Of a stretch of DNA of 64,000 bases, positions 60,102 through 64,000 are shown in pieces; positions within the stretch are counted from its first letter, which is position 1; the number at the start of each line of letters is the position of its first letter. A program made the translations under genes and the position numbers. Below the pieces are notes generated by a model. The model worked only from the letters and a program-made list of their open reading frames with translations. It was not told the origin of the DNA and did not search any database. The DNA is taken from positions 178,639-242,638 of the forward strand of contig NZ_JAGXJW010000003.1 of NCBI RefSeq assembly GCF_019091135.1, written 5' to 3'. This DNA is from Cohnella sp. GbtcB17 (lineage in GTDB: Bacteria; Bacillota; Bacilli; Paenibacillales; Paenibacillaceae).

Positions 60102-62474
60102 TCACGACGACTTCTCCCCTTCCAGCGTCGCATTCATCCGAAATTCCTTCGGCGTGATGCCGAATCTCTTCTTGAACAAGGTGATAAAATAGCTCGCATT
60201 GTTGAAGCCGAGATAATCGGCGATCTCCTTGACGCTGAAGTCGCTGCCAAGAAGCATATCCCGCGCCTTGTCCAACCGGTATCCCGTAATGTAATCGCTT
60301 ACGGATACATGCTCGCACTGCTTGAAGATACGACCGATGTAGGCCGGCGACATCTTGAAGTTCGCCGCGATGGACTGCAGGCTGATATTAACATCGAGCG
60401 CGTTTTTCTCTATGAATTCCTTCATGGCGGCGACGACGATCTTGCTCTTGTCTTCCTTCTGCGCTTCCCGCTCCGCCTGGCATACTTGCTCCAGGAAGCG
60501 CTCGATCTTCTGCCTCATCTCCGCCAGCGTATCGGACCGGATCACTTTGTCGCCCAGCGTCTGCATCTCCACCGAGTTGAAGTGCGAAGCGAAGACGGGC
60601 TCGCGCAGCACCCGCTTGATGACAAGGACCAGTTGTTGAACCGCGAATGTCATATAGTCGTAAGGAAACGTGGCGATCGCTTCGAACCACTTGTCCAGCG
60701 CGGCCTGGATCGCTTTGAGATCGCGCGCGCGTATGCCCTCGCCCAGCTTCTTCTCCCATTCCAGCGGGATGGCGGCGTCCTGACGATACATATTGTCCGC
60801 GACGTCCGCAGAAGTGATGATGGAGCCCGCACCGAACAGCAGGCGGTACATCAGCTGCTGCACCGTGGCGTGATAAACGCGGCTAATGGACGTTCCGTCT
60901 GTCACGGGATCGCTTACGGCCGCCGAGAATGTCCGCCGGTAATATTGGCGGCATGTCTCGATCGCTTCGGCCAGACATTCGCGCAAGGCGGCAGAGTCCG
61001 CGCTTCTCGCCGAGACGCGGGTGATCACGACCATAAAATCGTTCTTCATATCGAGCACGCGAACCGGACACGACCGCGCGAGCAGCTCCTCTGTAATGTT
61101 GCCGACCGCGAATCGGTACAGATCGTCCGCAACGGCCGGCAGGCCGCCGGACTGCGGCAGCGGATCGAGCGCGAGCACGGCCATTTGCCAAATCCGTTCC
61201 TCCCCGCCGTTCTCCTCGAACAGGCCGGGATACGCTTCGCCGCACGTTTTAAGCTCCTCCTCGGTGATGGATTCGCTGTCGGTGAGCCACCGCCTCAAAT
61301 AATAATCGTTCACGATCTGTTGATTGCGGCTCTCGTCCCGATAGGCCAGTTGAAGCTTATGAAGCGTCAGCTCGTACACACCGGAGATGAAGCTCATCTC
61401 ATCCTGCGTCTTCGAAATCTCCGACCCCGCCCCCGAATCGGGCGAATTCCGCTTGAACAGCTCGGTCAACCGGCCGATCGGCTTGTACAGCCGGTTCGCG
61501 ATGGCGGCGGACAGCACGATCGACGCGGCTAGCGCCAGTCCGATCAGGATAAACGAGATATCCCGGAAAGATTCCACGCGGCCCATCACCTGGTCGTACC
61601 GCAGCGCGCTCACGATCCGCCAATCGTTGAAGCCGATGCCCGTCTCGGAGATGAAGTATTTCTCTCCATTCAGCCGTCGGACCGAGAAGGGCGCCAGTTC
61701 GTCCGGCTGCCCGGCCGCGATGATCTCCGACAGCTGCCGCCGCTCCGTCTCGCCGAGCGCCGCGGCGTCCTCGCCGCTGTAGGCCAGCGCCTGCCCGTGT
61801 TGAACGAGCAATACGCCCCCGTCGCGATGGTCGGCAAGTTCGTTCAGATTGGTAATATTGTCGAATATCCACTGGGGCCGGATGTTGACGATAACGGCGT
61901 TCGGCATGGAACCGTTGGACGGATGCCCCTCCAGGACGAAGAAGGAGAACAAATCCACGTTCGGACTCGACTTGTCCGTCTTCATCGGGACCAGCCGGCC
62001 GCTCGGGGAACGTTCGGCTTCCTGCAGCCGGTCCAGCGTCATCTTTTTCAATTCCGGCAGATGATCCCGCGTCCAGGGACCGGAACCTCCGACATACAGC
62101 TGGCCGCTTGCGCCGCTGTACACGGAGATCGAATCGACGAAAGAGGTCGAATCGGCGACCGTATCCAGCATGCGCAGCGTCTGGAACTTCGTGAACGGGT
62201 CGGGCTCCCGGGCGTTCATCAAATAGATCATGCTCTTGTCGAAGCTGATCATGATCGCGATATTTTGCACGATTTGATTCAAATAATTAATGTTGTATTT
62301 GATCTGGGACAGTACTTTCTCGTTGGCTTCCTTCTGGGTTTGCAGCACGATGTCCTTGGAATAGAAGTAATACGAGAAGGAAAAAAGAACGAGCATCCCG
62401 ACGACGGACAGATTAAAGTAGAGCAGAATGCGCTGCAAATAGCGGCGGCTTCGGAGCAGACGTAGGATACCCAT
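60102..62474 (-). CDS. Membrane-bound AraC-family regulator (YtdP/YesN-like sensor)
   Basis: About 790-residue one-component sensor. TM1 (LYFNLSVVGMLVLFSFSYYF) and TM2 (ISFILIGLALAASIVLSAAIA) flank an extracytoplasmic domain of about 260 residues. A long cytoplasmic linker follows, then a C-terminal AraC double HTH (ALDVNISLQSIAANFKMSPAYIGRIFKQ, FSVKEIADYLGFNNASYFITLFKKRFG). Such proteins sense extracellular oligosaccharides and activate the adjacent importer. ATG at 62474 is preceded by AAGGGGG at a rather long 12 nt; the frame stays open about 28 codons further up. It is the first minus-strand gene of the second sugar locus. Confidence 0.87.
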   Translation of the reverse strand: MGILRLLRSRRYLQRILLYFNLSVVGMLVLFSFSYYFYSKDIVLQTQKEANEKVLSQIKYNINYLNQIVQNIAIMISFDKSMIYLMNAREPDPFTKFQTLRMLDTVADSTSFVDSISVYSGASGQLYVGGSGPWTRDHLPELKKMTLDRLQEAERSPSGRLVPMKTDKSSPNVDLFSFFVLEGHPSNGSMPNAVIVNIRPQWIFDNITNLNELADHRDGGVLLVQHGQALAYSGEDAAALGETERRQLSEIIAAGQPDELAPFSVRRLNGEKYFISETGIGFNDWRIVSALRYDQVMGRVESFRDISFILIGLALAASIVLSAAIANRLYKPIGRLTELFKRNSPDSGAGSEISKTQDEMSFISGVYELTLHKLQLAYRDESRNQQIVNDYYLRRWLTDSESITEEELKTCGEAYPGLFEENGGEERIWQMAVLALDPLPQSGGLPAVADDLYRFAVGNITEELLARSCPVRVLDMKNDFMVVITRVSARSADSAALRECLAEAIETCRQYYRRTFSAAVSDPVTDGTSISRVYHATVQQLMYRLLFGAGSIITSADVADNMYRQDAAIPLEWEKKLGEGIRARDLKAIQAALDKWFEAIATFPYDYMTFAVQQLVLVIKRVLREPVFASHFNSVEMQTLGDKVIRSDTLAEMRQKIERFLEQVCQAEREAQKEDKSKIVVAAMKEFIEKNALDVNISLQSIAANFKMSPAYIGRIFKQCEHVSVSDYITGYRLDKARDMLLGSDFSVKEIADYLGFNNASYFITLFKKRFGITPKEFRMNATLEGEKSS

Positions 62475-62561
62475 AAGAGGGGACGCCCCCTTATTTTTGT
62501 TTGACCTTATCATGGTAGTTTGGGGAGGGGGTGTCAAGATACAAAAAATGCGAATCATACG

Positions 62562-62599
62562 AAAAAACGCATGCGGAGGCGTTCCGAATGCGTTTTTTT
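62562..62599. terminator. Bidirectional intrinsic terminator
   Basis: AAAAAACGCATGCGGA / TTCCGAATGCGTTTTTT (one mismatch), between the CMD-like gene and the AraC sensor gene on the minus strand; it ends the CMD-like transcript. Confidence 0.8.
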
Positions 62600-62674
62600 G
62601 TGGATCGGGCAGTCGGGATTACAGATTCTGTTGCGTAATGTAGAGCGACTGGACCGCCTCCCCCATGCTATCCA

Positions 62675-63115
62675 TTATGCCGGAGGGGTCAAGCCTGTCG
62701 TGATTGCGATGCGGTTCCAGCCGTTGATCGTGATAATGGCTATCAGCAGCTCGCTGATCTCCTGCTCGCTGAAGTGACGGGCTGCTTCTTCGTACACGTC
62801 GTCCGGAACGTGATTGGATGCGACCAATGTCACGGCTTCCGTCAACGCCAGCGCCGCGCGCTCTTGCGGAGTGAAGTAAGACGTTTCGCGCCAAGCGTTA
62901 AGCGTGTAGATGCGAACCTCCGTTTCACCCAGCTTGCGGGCGTCGGTTGCATGAATTTGGAGACAGAAGGCGCATCTGTTGAGTTGCGAAGCGCGAATTT
63001 TTACAAGCTCCTTCAGCTTTTTGTCGAGACTTGCGCCATCCAGAAATTTTTCGAGTCCGACCATCGCCGCGAAAGCCGCAGGGTTAACCTCCTTCAACAA
63101 CATCCTTGGTTCCAT
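62675..63115 (-). CDS. Carboxymuconolactone decarboxylase (CMD/AhpD)-family protein
   Basis: 146-residue protein of the AhpD-like fold. The redox motif is CAFCLQIH (CxxCxxxH), as in AhpD-type peroxidase partners, after ELVKIRASQLNR, the classic helix of the family. Likely a thiol-based peroxidase or oxidoreductase. ATG at 63115 has AAGGAG 9 nt upstream. It lies immediately downstream of an ECF41-type sigma factor gene, the known partner arrangement for that sigma group, with a candidate ECF41 promoter in between. Confidence 0.88.
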   Translation of the reverse strand: MEPRMLLKEVNPAAFAAMVGLEKFLDGASLDKKLKELVKIRASQLNRCAFCLQIHATDARKLGETEVRIYTLNAWRETSYFTPQERAALALTEAVTLVASNHVPDDVYEEAARHFSEQEISELLIAIITINGWNRIAITTGLTPPA

Positions 63116-63169
63116 TGCCAATCGCTCCTTAAATAGTAGTGCCGACCTGCTTGCATCGACTTTCGCTAT

Positions 63170-64000
63170 CTAAGACCAATCGGTGAATCGGTTTGTGACA
63201 CCCGCAAGCTTGTCAGGGTTCAAAACAATAAAAATGCGCGAGATCCGCTTTTCCACGTCCCAACCGAACACCATGACCATGGCCGGCTTGCCGTTCCGGG
63301 TAACGATAAAGCCGGGTTGGCCGCTCACGTCGACCGGCAAGAACGAATCGCCCAGCGTGCCTTTGCGCGCGTTACCGATAAAGAATGCTGCGATGCGCTC
63401 GCTGCCCTCGATCGGATTGATCGCCGCGCGAGCTTTGTCGCCGCCATCGGTTACGAGTACGGCGTCATGCGCCAGCATGTCCACGAGCGCGGACGAATTT
63501 CCGGTCTCGGCCGCCTGCATGAACGCCTTGGCGATAGCCCATGCTTGTTCCTCGTTGCGCCGCATGGGATCGATCGCTTCCGCGCCGCCGTCTTCTTCCG
63601 CCGATCCTTGAAGCTTTTCCTTTGCCCGGCTCAAAATTTTGCGGCAATTCGCTTCGGACTTCTGAACGATGTCCGCGATTTCACCATAGTTGAAGTCGAG
63701 TGTCTCGCGAAGCAGGAAAACCGCGCGCTCGACGGCAGTCAGCCTCTCCAGCATGACGAGCATCACATACGTGATGTTCTCTTGCCGCTCGATGTAATTG
63801 GCCGGATTTCCGTTCTTTCCGGTTGCGGATCCGAGCGCGGCGGGCGCACCGCCGACCCCTCTATCGGAAATGGCAGGCTCCGGGAGCCACTGCCCGACGT
63901 ACAATTCGCGGCGTTTGCGCGCGGATTGCTTCAGTTTCAAGCTTCTGTTGGTGACCATCCGAACCAAATAAGCTTTTTCGTGCCTGATGCTGTCGCGATC
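63170..64000 (-). CDS. ECF41-type RNA polymerase sigma factor with SnoaL-like extension, 5' truncated
   Basis: Alternative sigma factor whose frame runs off the right edge; the visible part begins in region 2 (EKAYLVRMVTNRSLKLKQSARKRREL). ECF41 marks are all present: WLPEP linker, sigma4 helix-turn-helix (ERAVFLLRETLDFNYGEIADIVQKSEANCRKILSRA), a C-terminal SnoaL-like domain with DGGDK (DGGGK is usual) and NPDKL near the end. The extension tunes activity instead of an anti-sigma factor. The neighbouring CMD-like gene is the expected target. Confidence 0.9.
   Translation of the reverse strand, partial: DRDSIRHEKAYLVRMVTNRSLKLKQSARKRRELYVGQWLPEPAISDRGVGGAPAALGSATGKNGNPANYIERQENITYVMLVMLERLTAVERAVFLLRETLDFNYGEIADIVQKSEANCRKILSRAKEKLQGSAEEDGGAEAIDPMRRNEEQAWAIAKAFMQAAETGNSSALVDMLAHDAVLVTDGGDKARAAINPIEGSERIAAFFIGNARKGTLGDSFLPVDVSGQPGFIVTRNGKPAMVMVFGWDVEKRISRIFIVLNPDKLAGVTNRFTDWS
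63174..63200 (-). promoter_or_regulatory. Candidate ECF41 promoter for the CMD-like gene
   Basis: Minus strand TGTCACA (63194-63200), 16-bp spacer, GGTC (63174-63177). ECF41 promoters, as I recall, have TGTCACA at -35 and CGTC at -10; the -10 differs by one base. It overlaps the 3' end of the sigma factor gene, about 60 bp before the CMD-like start. Confidence 0.5.

Overview
This 64 kb window looks like chromosome from a high-G+C member of the Paenibacillaceae (Paenibacillus/Cohnella type). The reasons are Gram-positive style AGGAGG ribosome binding sites, strong hairpin-plus-T terminators, lipoprotein sugar-binding proteins, two-permease sugar ABC importers without a dedicated ATPase, S-layer-homology (SLH) domains, large membrane-bound AraC regulators, and Bacillus-like purine-degradation genes. 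Most of the window is G+C-rich. About 45.4-51.7 kb is visibly AT-rich and looks acquired.

Layout. 0-5 kb: a truncated PLP-dependent sulfur amino acid enzyme, an AraC regulator divergent from an epoxide hydrolase, and a CzcD-type metal exporter with a Fur-family-like box. 4.7-16.4 kb: a minus-strand sugar-utilisation locus with a GH78-type rhamnosidase, an AraR-type GntR/LacI regulator, a sugar-binding lipoprotein, an unusual beta-propeller/permease fusion, a second permease, a secreted glycosidase-like protein and an esterase. A shared TATACTTT/AAAGTATA operator sits before three transcription units. 16.6-25 kb: one 2,803-residue secreted SLH/fibronectin/Rhs protein. 25.2-32.5 kb: a purine-degradation cluster (PucR, PucF-like, PucG) with a two-gene CHR transporter and a gamma-glutamyltransferase. 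32.5-44.4 kb: a GH43 enzyme, AraC plus phytanoyl-CoA dioxygenase-like pair, a FadR-type regulator / NCS2 nucleobase permease / isochorismatase-like hydrolase operon, MFS exporter, SRPBCC protein, sirtuin, small Cys-rich protein, ankyrin protein and WYL regulator.

44.4-52.5 kb is the most interesting part. A contiguous OLD-family ATPase/TOPRIM nuclease gene and UvrD-like helicase gene form a Gabija-type pair. They are followed by a 544-residue gene of no recognised family whose C-terminus carries a PD-(D/E)xK-like nuclease motif. The set is AT-rich, is flanked by a decayed HTH gene and a truncated IS91-type transposase carrying five 16-bp tandem repeats, and lies beside a WYL regulator and an unknown protein. 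I read it as an acquired anti-phage island, possibly a three-gene Gabija variant.

52.5-64 kb: a second sugar locus (YtdP-like membrane AraC regulator, 1,264-residue secreted beta-helix protein, LplB/LplC-type permeases, LplA-type binding lipoprotein), then a carboxymuconolactone-decarboxylase-like gene next to an ECF41-type sigma factor that runs off the right edge. No rRNA, tRNA, CRISPR array or replication origin was seen.
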